This document shows, one piece after another, positions 1 to 8,569 of a stretch of DNA of 64,000 bases. The stretch lies in assembly GCA_007118495.1 (NCBI GenBank), contig SKRM01000030.1:1-64000 (forward strand). The letters are read 5' to 3'. The notes under the pieces were generated by a model, which ran no database searches, was not told the DNA's origin, and saw only the letters and a program-made list of their open reading frames with translations. The DNA is from Bacteroidales bacterium. GTDB taxonomy: Bacteria; Bacteroidota; Bacteroidia; Bacteroidales; UBA7960. The first letter of the stretch is position 1. Each line of letters opens with the position of its first letter. The translations under genes were made by a program, and so were the position numbers.

Positions 1-8
1 AAGCCCCT

Positions 9-1370
9 TTAGTTTTTCAGGTGTTTGTTCATCCAGTTAACCAGCAGATTGACCATGCCATAGTGAAAATTGTCAGCCTGGTAGCGGCTGTTATTGCGAA
101 CGGATATGGCATGTTCAAGATCGTTCACGTAAATGAACCCGTGATCAACATTGGGCACAGTTTTAAAGGTGGCTTTATCTGGATTGTAGTGGTTCACAAT
201 ATCTGCAATTAGTTGTGGTTCGTAGGGGTTCATTGCCACAAACTCTCCTTCTCCATGAAGAGCCAGCACGTACGCCTCCACCTCACTCCAGGCCCTGAAG
301 AGTCTGGTGTCTTGTAATTCTTGCCAAAAGGTGTAATGCCTTCCGTGCATAAAGCCTCCGTCTGTATAACCAAAATGCCTCCTCATGTAGTCAGCCATGT
401 CAGGATCCTGAAGTAATTGTTCAGGCGTTTCCTTCTCAATCATGAACCGGTAAAAGAACCTCACGGAGCGTTCGTGGTTGTCTTCATTGACAAGGTAATC
501 CTGTCCCAGCATAAGGCGCTGCTTTCTGGTGATTTCGATATGGTATTCAAACCAGGGTCTGGCTACCGTGCCAAATACCATGATGCCCCGTGGAGAAAAT
601 TCCATGTCGAGCAAAGGTGCCTGCACTCCACCCATTGAATGGCCAAAAATAAACACGTTTTCAAGGTCTATGAAGTCATGTTTTGCCAGAGCATTGTATG
701 AGGCTGAAAATAAATCTACTTCATCAAAGAAGCCGATATCGCTGCAATTGCGACTGCTTCTTGAGTCGCCAATCCCTGCTTTTTCTGTTTTAATGACCAC
801 ATAGCCGCGTTCGCTGATGCCTTCAAGTAATTTTTTGTAAGCATGATGGTCTCCCAGGTTATCCATGCTTGCACAGTTCCCTCCCTGTATGAAGAAAAAA
901 ACCGGGTGCTTGCCGGGGCTATGAGGAGCATGGATAATAGTTCTTGCGTAACCATCCTCAAATGGCACCTGGTCGTATATTACCCGGGCATGTGGTGATG
1001 TTTCTCCTGGAAAACCGGTTACTACACCTTGCTTAGTTATGGACTCTCCCTGGCGGCTGATTTCAAGGACGATTTTGTCACCTTCACTTTTTCTGGCAAT
1101 GTCGGTGATAAAGGCATTGACGCCGATTACTTCCGTTCCGTCTATTTTCAAAATGATGTCATGCGGCTTCAGACCAATGGCATATGCAGTACTTTCTTCA
1201 ACCACCTGTACTACCCTGATCCCGGTGGTTTTGTCAAGATTGTGCAGAGTGGCCACTGAGTCACAAACCTGGAGTAGGTGAACTCCCAGGTAGGCCCTTC
1301 TTGGCAGGGTGTCAGAAAATGCTGTGGTGGTCAGCAGGATAAAAACAATGGCTGTTATGGCTCGTTTCAT
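9..1370 (-). CDS. Secreted PDZ-domain alpha/beta hydrolase
   Basis: A 453-residue exported protein. An N-terminal signal peptide (MKRAITAIVFILLTTTAFSD) is followed by a PDZ domain at about residues 26-110 and an alpha/beta-hydrolase domain to the C-terminus. The nucleophile elbow is GHSMGG (Ser about 245), and a late VDHGF supplies the probable catalytic His (about 410). The acid is less certain; an acidic LHGEGEF segment sits where it is often found. The ATG at 1370 was chosen because it places the signal peptide at the N-terminus; an upstream ATG at 1427 would add 19 residues that spoil it. The substrate cannot be told; an ester or peptide in the periplasm is an inference. PDZ domains usually sit on proteases, so this pairing is uncommon. 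Confidence 0.8.
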   Translation of the reverse strand: MKRAITAIVFILLTTTAFSDTLPRRAYLGVHLLQVCDSVATLHNLDKTTGIRVVQVVEESTAYAIGLKPHDIILKIDGTEVIGVNAFITDIARKSEGDKIVLEISRQGESITKQGVVTGFPGETSPHARVIYDQVPFEDGYARTIIHAPHSPGKHPVFFFIQGGNCASMDNLGDHHAYKKLLEGISERGYVVIKTEKAGIGDSRSSRNCSDIGFFDEVDLFSASYNALAKHDFIDLENVFIFGHSMGGVQAPLLDMEFSPRGIMVFGTVARPWFEYHIEITRKQRLMLGQDYLVNEDNHERSVRFFYRFMIEKETPEQLLQDPDMADYMRRHFGYTDGGFMHGRHYTFWQELQDTRLFRAWSEVEAYVLALHGEGEFVAMNPYEPQLIADIVNHYNPDKATFKTVPNVDHGFIYVNDLEHAISVRNNSRYQADNFHYGMVNLLVNWMNKHLKN

Positions 1371-1496
1371 GTGTTGGTAATTTGTGCTTAAGTTTTTCTG
1401 ATAACAGAGCGAAAAGCCACAATACACATGCCATCAGGCACAGTTTGCCTGAAAATAGGTGTTTCTACTTAAATTGATTTAAATACTCCGCCTGGT

Positions 1497-2390
1497 TTAT
1501 GTGTTTTCCGGATAAAAAGGGATCAGCAAACAGTTTGATTCAAGCAGTTGTACCACTGCGCTGGCTGTGCTTCCCAGAACCATATCTGAAAAATAGCCTT
1601 TGCCATGGGTGCCCAATATGATCAGCGATGCCTTTGCTTGTTTGGCCTCTCTGATAATTTCCGGAACCACGGCTCCTTCGGCTAAAACACAAAATACGGG
1701 GGCATTGGTTTTGTTTCTCAGAGATGAAGTACATTCATTTAACCTGGCTGTATCGATCCGGTTAAACTTGTCAATGGTTGCCTGGTCATGGTGCTTCATG
1801 ACAACCTTATCCTGAACATGCATCAGGCTCAGAGCATCAAGCCTGGCTGCCAGTGCTTCTTCGGCATATTTGAATACTTCACCTGAGTGCCTTGAAAAAT
1901 CGGTGAGCAGGATTGCGTGGGAGCAGATTTTTTCTGATTCCAGACTACACCTGGGTTCGCCATTATCATCTTTCCCCAGGCTTTTTATACGAACCATCAG
2001 CACAGGATTCCGACTTTGCTGGATTACACGCATGGTAGTGCCGCCAATGAGGTTTCTTTTCAGAAATCCATGGCCTTTACTACCCAGAATAATGATAGCA
2101 TCCGGGTGCTGTCCGGCATAATCAACGATCTCTTGTGAAGGCAAGCCTTCTTTGAAAACAAAATCTGCACTAAGTCCGACTTCAGTAATCCGTTTTTGCA
2201 TATTCAGCATTCGGGCTTCAATATGCACTTGCATAGAGTAACCGCTGTATTCCATATAGCTGAAACTGATGGCCGGAACGTGAAACAGTGTGATATGTTC
2301 TATACCCAACTTTTTAAACTCCTCCAGGCAATCCATTAAAAGATCAGAGGCCTTTGACAGGTCAGTGGCCAGGATGGCTCGTTTGCTCAT
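1497..2390 (-). CDS. Tandem universal stress protein (two Usp domains)
   Basis: A 297-residue cytoplasmic protein made of two UspA-type domains in tandem. Each half ends with the ATP-binding pattern G-x2-G-x9-G-(S/T): GSKGHG...GGTT near residue 103 and GTHGKG...GSTAS near residue 260. This places it with nucleotide-binding Usp proteins rather than the UspA-like non-binding group. Family members accumulate under stress or energy limitation; the precise role here is unknown. The start is set at MSKRAILATDLS because beta-strand 1 of the Usp fold begins there; a longer start at 2429 adds 13 unlikely residues. It lies downstream of a strong terminator of the S9 peptidase gene, so it is probably transcribed on its own. 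Confidence 0.9.
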   Translation of the reverse strand: MSKRAILATDLSKASDLLMDCLEEFKKLGIEHITLFHVPAISFSYMEYSGYSMQVHIEARMLNMQKRITEVGLSADFVFKEGLPSQEIVDYAGQHPDAIIILGSKGHGFLKRNLIGGTTMRVIQQSRNPVLMVRIKSLGKDDNGEPRCSLESEKICSHAILLTDFSRHSGEVFKYAEEALAARLDALSLMHVQDKVVMKHHDQATIDKFNRIDTARLNECTSSLRNKTNAPVFCVLAEGAVVPEIIREAKQAKASLIILGTHGKGYFSDMVLGSTASAVVQLLESNCLLIPFYPENT

Positions 2391-2457
2391 AGATACCTTT
2401 ACATTGGTTGATAATTTGCTTCCATACAATTTAGTGATTTTTTTACTTCAAGACAAG

Positions 2458-2493
2458 AAAAAAAGCCTCCGTGCATTATTTCTCGCACGGAGG
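2458..2493 (-). terminator. Rho-independent terminator of the S9 peptidase gene
   Basis: A perfect 9-bp stem, CCTCCGTGC (2466-2474) with GCACGGAGG (2485-2493), encloses a 10-nt loop. On the minus strand it is followed by a run of seven U (complement of 2458-2464). It lies 38 bp beyond the stop codon of the peptidase gene and before the Usp gene. Confidence 0.9.
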
Positions 2494-2530
2494 TCGTTCA
2501 TTATCAGATCACTAAATTCAGCGGTGCAGA

Positions 2531-5299
2531 TTATTCCATTAGTTCATACCTGTTCTCCATCCCTTTTAATACAGCGGGAAGTCCTTCTTTCATCCATCTG
2601 GGTGCCGGGGCATCCTTCAGGTAGTAATCAAAGAACTGGTACATTCTGATGGAAAGATCCATCATATTGGGCCTTCTGGTCAGGTTGTGGGCCTCATCAT
2701 TGTAGTTGAGCATCCAGACGGGCTTGTCGAGCCTCCTGAGTGCCATAAAATATTCAATGCCCTGGTACCACGGAACAGCGCCATCAGCATCATTGTGCAT
2801 CATAAGTAAGGGTGTGTTTACCTTGTTGGCAAAAAATATGGGAGAATTTTCAATGTATTTGAGGGTTTCATTCCATATGGTTCCGCCAATCCTGCTTTGG
2901 GTTTGCTCATATTGGTAAATTCTACTCATTCCTGTTGCCCATCGAATACCTCCGTACGCACTGATCATATTACTTACAGGGGCTCCGGCCATGGCGGCCT
3001 TGAAAAGATCTGTTTTGGTGATCAGCCATGCGATCTGATATCCGGCCCAGCTCTGGCCCTGGATTCCAATCCGGTGCCTGTCAATAAAATCAAACTGGTT
3101 CAGCATGGCCTTGGTGCCGCTGACTATGGCATCATATGCACTTTGTCCCGGGTAGCCAATGGTATAAGGGATGTCTGTCATAAAAACAATGTACCCGTTG
3201 CTGACGCAATATGATCTGTTTATTGTTGATCTGCTGGGTGCTGGCACCTGATGCATATGCAGTGCATCTGATGAGCGTTCGTAAAAATGTACAATCATCG
3301 GATATTGCTTGCCGGGCTCCATGTTGTCAGGCAGGTATAGCAGGCCCTGGAGGCTGTCATTGGCAAAAGATACCCATTCAACAAGTTCTACGCTTCCCCA
3401 TCTGTAGTCATTTTGCTGCGGATTTGCAACAGAAATGCGGCGGGCCTGGTTAAATGACAGGTTGCTGACCCAAAGGTCGGGAAACATCTGAAAAGTACTC
3501 TTCTGCCATAGCAGGACATCAGCATTTTTTGCCTTGATGGGGGTGAAATACCTGACATCATCCATGACAATAAGGTTGGGGTTTTGCGGACGGTTCAATC
3601 GAAGAGAGTAAAAGCCACTTGTTTTGTTGTACAGGTGAAAAGCCGAAAGCATAAGCTGTTCCCTTTGCCCTATGTGAGACTGTTCAGGATCCAGGTCTAC
3701 CAGCCTGAACCTGATATTATTATTTCTGCCGAATCCATTGGTGATCATTACGGGGGCTTCGCTGCCACGCAGATCGGTGAGCCAAATGTCATATCGGTCA
3801 TATATCAGAACATATCGGTCGCCTTCAACCCAACCGGCAATTCCATATGGGTCGGGTTCACTGGGTGCATCATGCAATTCATCATGTACCGGGTAGGGGA
3901 TGCCCTGCGTCAGGCTTACATGTTGCCTGGAAGATACTGACATGGCATACCATTGATGGTTGGCCTGGTTGTAATACAACAAATATTCACCCCCTGGAGA
4001 CAAACGGGGATCGCCCGTAGTTGAACGGTGTACTGAACCACGGTGTTTTTCAAGAATTAACTCTCTCTGTCCGGTGTTTACGTCAACAAGATAAACATCA
4101 CGATAGTCTCCTGACTCAAAAGAGTTTGGTATCAGATATGGGATGAATGATTCGCCCAATGCCTGTTTTTCTTTGCCATGCGGCGGCATGACGAATTCTG
4201 GCATGGACGAATCGGCAAGCTGAACAAATTTGTTGCTGTTGATGTGCATTACAGCTGTGTAAGTGCGTTTTAACTCTTGCTCTTTTTGGACCAGCTGCAT
4301 AGGTTGAATCAGGGGATCTTTGTAGTGCCAGATGTCAAGGCGGTGCTTCTCATAATCCATCAGTGTATCTTGCGGAGCAGCCGGTTGAATGGGGGCAGTG
4401 CCAAAAAAGATTTTGCTCCCGTCTTTGCTGAATACCGGAGTGGCATTTGAACTGACGTTCCACTTTTCGGGCATTCCCTGTGTTTCAAAGGTTACCAGAG
4501 GAGTGGCCGTTTCCATGCTTTCATTCCAAAAGTAGAGATTTGCAGGCTGATCATCGGAGCCTGTATAAAGAAAAGCAAGTTGTGTTTCTTTTTCATCAAG
4601 ACTAATGCCAGAAATATTGCCATGGCCGCTAAAAATCACTGTTGACTGCCCGCTGGCAGTAGAAAACATGATCAGGTTGTTTTGATCTGTTGAATCATCT
4701 CTTTGACTGAAAACAAAATACCTGTCGCTTTGCCCGGCAGTATACGTTTCTACGTTGGCAAAACGATGTTCTGTGGCCTGGTTGGGGTGTAATATCACCA
4801 ATGTATTATTTAACTCTTGATTGTCAGGGTCTTCATTTTTTTGAAACAATATCCACCCTGATCCTTCGTCAGGCAGGTTAAATGTCCTCACATTGTTAAA
4901 CAGATACGAACGATTATCGTTGAGCATTTTGATGGCCAGACTTGAAGCTGGCATTTCGTGTCGACGTTTCCCCTCTGCCCTTGCCTGCCTAACGGCACTT
5001 GCCTCAGGCTGAATCATATAAGCCACGTATTGGGTGGCAGGTGAAAAAGCTGCCCGGGTTCCCCTTGGCATGGAATCTGTCTGGTAGGTACGAAGGTTCA
5101 CAAGGTAAAGCCAACCGTCTCCAAGCTGGGGGTTAATTTCATAGCTTGCCCATTGTCCATCTGCCGAAAGCATAGGACGTGAAATATTTTTCCAGCCGTC
5201 GTACACTGAATGGTCAAGAGGCTTACTTTGTTGTGCCAATAAAGGCAGTGAAAAAACGAACAAACCCAATAGGGTTAACATTTGACTGAATCTTTGCAT
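2531..5299 (-). CDS. S9 family prolyl-oligopeptidase-type serine peptidase, exported
   Basis: A 922-residue protein with a signal peptide (hydrophobic stretch ending LPLLAQQ), a long beta-propeller-like region, and a C-terminal alpha/beta-hydrolase catalytic domain. The nucleophile motif is GQSWAG (Ser about 750). The probable catalytic Asp is in HNDADGAVPW (about 836) and the His in NDEAHN (about 869), in the order typical of DPP-IV/acylaminoacyl-peptidase families. It is likely a periplasmic or surface enzyme that trims peptides or releases dipeptides; specificity is not readable. Its start lies 41 bp beyond the stop of the upstream TPR gene, so it may be the last gene of the carotenoid-side operon or have its own promoter. 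A strong terminator follows. Confidence 0.9.
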   Translation of the reverse strand: MQRFSQMLTLLGLFVFSLPLLAQQSKPLDHSVYDGWKNISRPMLSADGQWASYEINPQLGDGWLYLVNLRTYQTDSMPRGTRAAFSPATQYVAYMIQPEASAVRQARAEGKRRHEMPASSLAIKMLNDNRSYLFNNVRTFNLPDEGSGWILFQKNEDPDNQELNNTLVILHPNQATEHRFANVETYTAGQSDRYFVFSQRDDSTDQNNLIMFSTASGQSTVIFSGHGNISGISLDEKETQLAFLYTGSDDQPANLYFWNESMETATPLVTFETQGMPEKWNVSSNATPVFSKDGSKIFFGTAPIQPAAPQDTLMDYEKHRLDIWHYKDPLIQPMQLVQKEQELKRTYTAVMHINSNKFVQLADSSMPEFVMPPHGKEKQALGESFIPYLIPNSFESGDYRDVYLVDVNTGQRELILEKHRGSVHRSTTGDPRLSPGGEYLLYYNQANHQWYAMSVSSRQHVSLTQGIPYPVHDELHDAPSEPDPYGIAGWVEGDRYVLIYDRYDIWLTDLRGSEAPVMITNGFGRNNNIRFRLVDLDPEQSHIGQREQLMLSAFHLYNKTSGFYSLRLNRPQNPNLIVMDDVRYFTPIKAKNADVLLWQKSTFQMFPDLWVSNLSFNQARRISVANPQQNDYRWGSVELVEWVSFANDSLQGLLYLPDNMEPGKQYPMIVHFYERSSDALHMHQVPAPSRSTINRSYCVSNGYIVFMTDIPYTIGYPGQSAYDAIVSGTKAMLNQFDFIDRHRIGIQGQSWAGYQIAWLITKTDLFKAAMAGAPVSNMISAYGGIRWATGMSRIYQYEQTQSRIGGTIWNETLKYIENSPIFFANKVNTPLLMMHNDADGAVPWYQGIEYFMALRRLDKPVWMLNYNDEAHNLTRRPNMMDLSIRMYQFFDYYLKDAPAPRWMKEGLPAVLKGMENRYELME

Positions 5300-5340
5300 T
5301 TTTTGTTGAATTGGTTAAACGATGGGGTGATGTGCTGTTG

Positions 5341-6111
5341 TCATGGTTTTTTTAAAAGTTCCGGAAGTAACTCGTCTCTTACCCATAAAAAGTCTGGTTC
5401 AAATGTAAGGGCTTTTTTCAGGATGGCAATGGCTGACTGCGTATCTCCGGTTTCTCTGTAGGCATTTGAGACTGAAACCAGGGTGCCAAGGTACAACCAA
5501 CGTTGGTTATATGGCATGTTGGCTTCCATCATTTCAATGGCTTTTAGGTAAAATTCCAGGGCTTTTGATTTTGATCCCCCGAATACTGCAGGTGCATAAT
5601 AGAGCAGGTTCCCTTTCTCAATATAGCCTCTTGCGTAGTGTGGATCCTGCTCAATGCCTCTGTTTATCAGCCCATAGCTGGGCGGGCCAAGTTGTATACT
5701 GCGTATGGGTCTGAGTCCGATGTGAAAGGCATTGAATGCAGCCTTAAACAAGCTACTCTGGGCTTCGAATCCGGGAACCTCTTCAAGCTTCTCAAGATAG
5801 CTTTCTGCTTTTCTGAGCAGAACTGAGGCTTTCTGTTTTTGGTCTGTCCCCAGATAATATCCTATCAGACCATATTGTGCCAGCAATATGTCATACAAAA
5901 GGTCCGGGTCAGGCCGGTTCACATATTGGAACTCCATGGTTTGCAATGTGCTCTCCCATAATCCCATATGGTTGTCAACGTAAGCCCTGTAGATCATGTC
6001 ATTGAATCTTGAGTAAGTTTGGGCAGAAACATCTTTGCTGCAATAAAGCATGGTGATGACCAAAAACGGAAGGATAATCTGAACTAGATGTCTATTGACC
6101 GGCCTTTCCAT
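5341..6111 (-). CDS. Periplasmic TPR-like protein at the end of the carotenoid operon
   Basis: A 256-residue protein of unknown function. An N-terminal hydrophobic segment ends at VSAQ, consistent with a Sec signal peptide; the Cys at LYC does not make a good lipobox. The C-terminal half contains TPR-like helical pairs, for example the segment around YRETGDTQSAIAILKKAL and the one around ARGYIEKGNLLYY. Its start codon overlaps the glycosyltransferase gene by 28 bp, which indicates translational coupling and places it in the same transcript. Because the other members of the operon make and decorate a carotenoid, a role in pigment placement or envelope assembly is conceivable, but nothing in the sequence shows this. 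Confidence 0.75.
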   Translation of the reverse strand: MERPVNRHLVQIILPFLVITMLYCSKDVSAQTYSRFNDMIYRAYVDNHMGLWESTLQTMEFQYVNRPDPDLLYDILLAQYGLIGYYLGTDQKQKASVLLRKAESYLEKLEEVPGFEAQSSLFKAAFNAFHIGLRPIRSIQLGPPSYGLINRGIEQDPHYARGYIEKGNLLYYAPAVFGGSKSKALEFYLKAIEMMEANMPYNQRWLYLGTLVSVSNAYRETGDTQSAIAILKKALTFEPDFLWVRDELLPELLKKP

Positions 6112-7244
6112 GTATTTGTTCTTTTTTTACGGTTAATAACAGCCTGAAGCACCACCCTGAGAAACACCAGTTGCTGAATTGGAGTGGTGATTAGTTGAAA
6201 GATAACGGGCTGCCGGCTGCAAATGGCTACCAGAGTCCTTAGCAGAAGAATCCCTGCGATGTATATTGGTGCCCAGGTGGGGGGCAATCCGATGTAAACA
6301 GCAACGATTCCAAAGGTTGTAAACAGGGCAAAAGTAAGACTTATCAGGCTGGAGTTTCCAAAAAAGGCCAGCACATTCTTTGAGAAGCCATGCATGGCTT
6401 CATGCAATGAACCATACATTCTGCAAAACACATACTGCCCACCCAGCAGGGTTTGCATGCGATGTTGTCTTGTCTTTAAAAAGCGTGCAATGGCAATATC
6501 CTCAACGGCCTGTTTGCGAAAACGCTGATGTGGTTGCAGAGATTGGTATATACCTGCCCTGAAGAACATAAACTGACCGTTTGCTGCACTCATAGAGGCA
6601 AAAGATGAAAGCCTTGTCATGATGAGCGGCAGCAGGCTTAGTAATACCCAATTCATAAGGGGGACGCTGATCTTCTCACCCCATGATAACATAATCTGGC
6701 TTGGGAAAATGGACAGCATATCCAGGTCATGTTTTTTTGCATGGGAAAGTGCATGGCTGATGGCACCGCTACTTAAACGAACATCTGCGTCAAGAAAGAG
6801 AAAAAATACACCATTGGCTTTTTGGGCTAACTGATAACATGCATGGTTCTTTCCCAGCCATCCCGGTGGGAGTCCTGTGCCTTTAAACAGCCTGACATTA
6901 CCATTTGATTCAATCATTTCCTCAACGATTTCAGAAGTATGGTCATCAGATGCATCGTCGTATACCATGATCTCAAGCATAGGGTGGTCTTGTGCAAGCA
7001 GGTCGTGCAAAAGCCAGCTGATGTTCTTTTCTTCATTTCGGGCCGGAATCATCACAGATACCAACTCACCCGAAGGTTGAACAGGACCTTCCAACCACTG
7101 CCTTGAAAGCAGATTGACAAAGGCAATCAGAATGCGAACTCCGAGAAAGACCACAACAATCCACCCCAGGATAGTCCAAATCACTAACAATGTGCCTGTT
7201 TGAAGGATGTCTGCCTGGGTAAGGGTTTGTGCAAGTGTCGTCAT
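6084..7244 (-). CDS. Membrane glycosyltransferase family 2, probable carotenoid glycosyltransferase (CruC-like)
   Basis: A 386-residue GT2 enzyme. An N-terminal membrane helix (about 18-44) precedes the catalytic domain, with PARNEE, the nucleotide-binding VYDDASDD, the acceptor-side PPGWLGKNHAC and the metal-binding FLDADV. About three further membrane helices form the C-terminus (from about residue 290). This layout matches CruC/CrtQ-type enzymes that add a sugar to a hydroxylated carotenoid. The neighbours support this: a desaturase, a CruF-type hydratase and an acyltransferase lie immediately upstream in the same operon, with 15 bp to the acyltransferase stop. The sugar donor is not determinable. 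It could glycosylate another lipid, but the cluster makes the carotenoid the best guess. Confidence 0.8.
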   Translation of the reverse strand: MTTLAQTLTQADILQTGTLLVIWTILGWIVVVFLGVRILIAFVNLLSRQWLEGPVQPSGELVSVMIPARNEEKNISWLLHDLLAQDHPMLEIMVYDDASDDHTSEIVEEMIESNGNVRLFKGTGLPPGWLGKNHACYQLAQKANGVFFLFLDADVRLSSGAISHALSHAKKHDLDMLSIFPSQIMLSWGEKISVPLMNWVLLSLLPLIMTRLSSFASMSAANGQFMFFRAGIYQSLQPHQRFRKQAVEDIAIARFLKTRQHRMQTLLGGQYVFCRMYGSLHEAMHGFSKNVLAFFGNSSLISLTFALFTTFGIVAVYIGLPPTWAPIYIAGILLLRTLVAICSRQPVIFQLITTPIQQLVFLRVVLQAVINRKKRTNTWKGRSIDI

Positions 7245-7259
7245 GCTTTGGTTTGGCTT

Positions 7260-7910
7260 TTATGCCTGATTGGCCTTGCTGTTCTGACAAGCTACGCATG
7301 AAGAAAAAAAAGCATTGTAGCGCTGCTCAATTTTTTGTGCAATTTCTGCTGGTGTTGCCAATTCTAAAAATGGATCAAGTGGCTCCTTGCTTAAATAGAC
7401 ATTCAATACCGGACGGCGATGCGCAAAATAGTCGGTGAGACAGGCCATAAATATCAGCTGCATGCTATTGGGTGCCTGCTGTACTAATTTGACCCATCCT
7501 TTTTCAAATGAAAGTGGTCGGGTATGTATAGACTGAAACCGTCCCTGTGGAAAAAGTAAGAGCAAGTGTCGTGGGTTTTTCAGAATACTTGCCGCATAAT
7601 TTAGCGATTCAAGCGCAGACCGGCTATTTTTTCTGATTGAAAATGCGCCGAGTTTGCGAAGAACAATATTGGCCCTCAGCTGTTCTTCGAGCATCATTAC
7701 AAATAGCTTTCTACCCAGCTTTTTTTTGTTGGTATACCTTGCAATAAAGCCGTCCCACCAACTGAAATGATTTGAAAGCAAAAGAATGGAGCCACCCTGG
7801 TCATCGATGTCACCATGTATGCGTATCTGACGAAAGGCCAGGTGCAGCCATACCCTCATCAGACAATCGAAAAACAGCACATAAAAGCGGTTGTGTTTGG
7901 CCCTGATCAT
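7260..7910 (-). CDS. PlsC-type acyltransferase, probable carotenoid-glycoside acyltransferase (CruD-like)
   Basis: A 216-residue member of the lysophospholipid acyltransferase (PlsC) superfamily. The catalytic H-x4-D is seen in SNHFSWWDGF, and the second conserved block is FPQGRFQS, in place of the usual FPEGTRS. The start at 7910 is favoured over one at 7967: it follows the cruF stop with only one base between (TGA-C-ATG) and removes an N-terminus that would lie inside cruF. In green sulfur bacteria a similar enzyme acylates the carotenoid glucoside. Its position between the cruF-like and glycosyltransferase genes suggests the same reaction here. A general role in phospholipid synthesis cannot be excluded. 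Confidence 0.8.
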   Translation of the reverse strand: MIRAKHNRFYVLFFDCLMRVWLHLAFRQIRIHGDIDDQGGSILLLSNHFSWWDGFIARYTNKKKLGRKLFVMMLEEQLRANIVLRKLGAFSIRKNSRSALESLNYAASILKNPRHLLLLFPQGRFQSIHTRPLSFEKGWVKLVQQAPNSMQLIFMACLTDYFAHRRPVLNVYLSKEPLDPFLELATPAEIAQKIEQRYNAFFSSCVACQNSKANQA

Positions 7911-7911
7911 G

Positions 7912-8565
7912 TCAGAATATCCTTGTCGATATATTAAGCAATAAAAAGAAGAAAAACTGTACGCCAAACAGCCACCCCGCTACCCTGTTATACGTCTTGA
8001 TTTTGGCCAGGTGCATGGCCCCCAGAAATATCAAAGAAATAATAAACCACGCCTGGTAATTTTGCATGGGGACAACACCTTCGGCCCAGTTCCACATATC
8101 AAGCCTCATGGCAACAGGCTCCATAACTACATCGTAAACAACCATAAGCAGTGCTGCAAGCAGGGCTTTTAAAGGCCAAAACAACCTGGCTGGTTCCAAT
8201 ATTGAAAATGCACAGTAAGCCAGCATCATCCAGTTAAGTCCGATAATGAGCGGGGTGTTGAATGCCTGGATACCCAGCGTATCTCCATAAGAATAGCTGC
8301 CAAAAACATGTCCTGTGAGAACACCAAGTACCTCTACAAGGTAGCCTGTAATGGCTATGAATAGCAAAATCACCCCATCAACAGCCCTCCATTTTTTATG
8401 GAATAAAAAAAGAATGGCGGTACTCAATAAAATGGACAGTGGCATCAGGCTGATAAAGGTATCACGGGTTCCAGGCATGGTAAGACCTAATAGCCCCACC
8501 AGATAATAGATGATAAAAAAGTATCCGGCCCAATTGCTTCCTTTTCTTGTGCTGAAATAACTCAT
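7912..8565 (-). CDS. cruF: CruF-type carotenoid 1',2'-hydratase (DUF422 membrane protein)
   Basis: A 217-residue polytopic membrane protein with about six or seven hydrophobic helices. It carries features of the CruF/CrtF2 family: EVLGVLTGHVFGSYSYGD, the PLIIGLNWMML segment, and the VVYDVVMEPVAM motif with acidic residues in a helix. Family members add water across the terminal 1',2' double bond of acyclic carotenoid ends, producing the tertiary hydroxyl that is later glycosylated. The gene starts 4 bp after the crtD-like stop and ends 1 bp before the acyltransferase start, so the three are almost certainly co-translated. I am confident of the family and fairly confident of the reaction, because all expected partners are adjacent. 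Confidence 0.85.
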   Translation of the reverse strand: MSYFSTRKGSNWAGYFFIIYYLVGLLGLTMPGTRDTFISLMPLSILLSTAILFLFHKKWRAVDGVILLFIAITGYLVEVLGVLTGHVFGSYSYGDTLGIQAFNTPLIIGLNWMMLAYCAFSILEPARLFWPLKALLAALLMVVYDVVMEPVAMRLDMWNWAEGVVPMQNYQAWFIISLIFLGAMHLAKIKTYNRVAGWLFGVQFFFFLLLNISTRIF

Positions 8566-8569
8566 GGCT

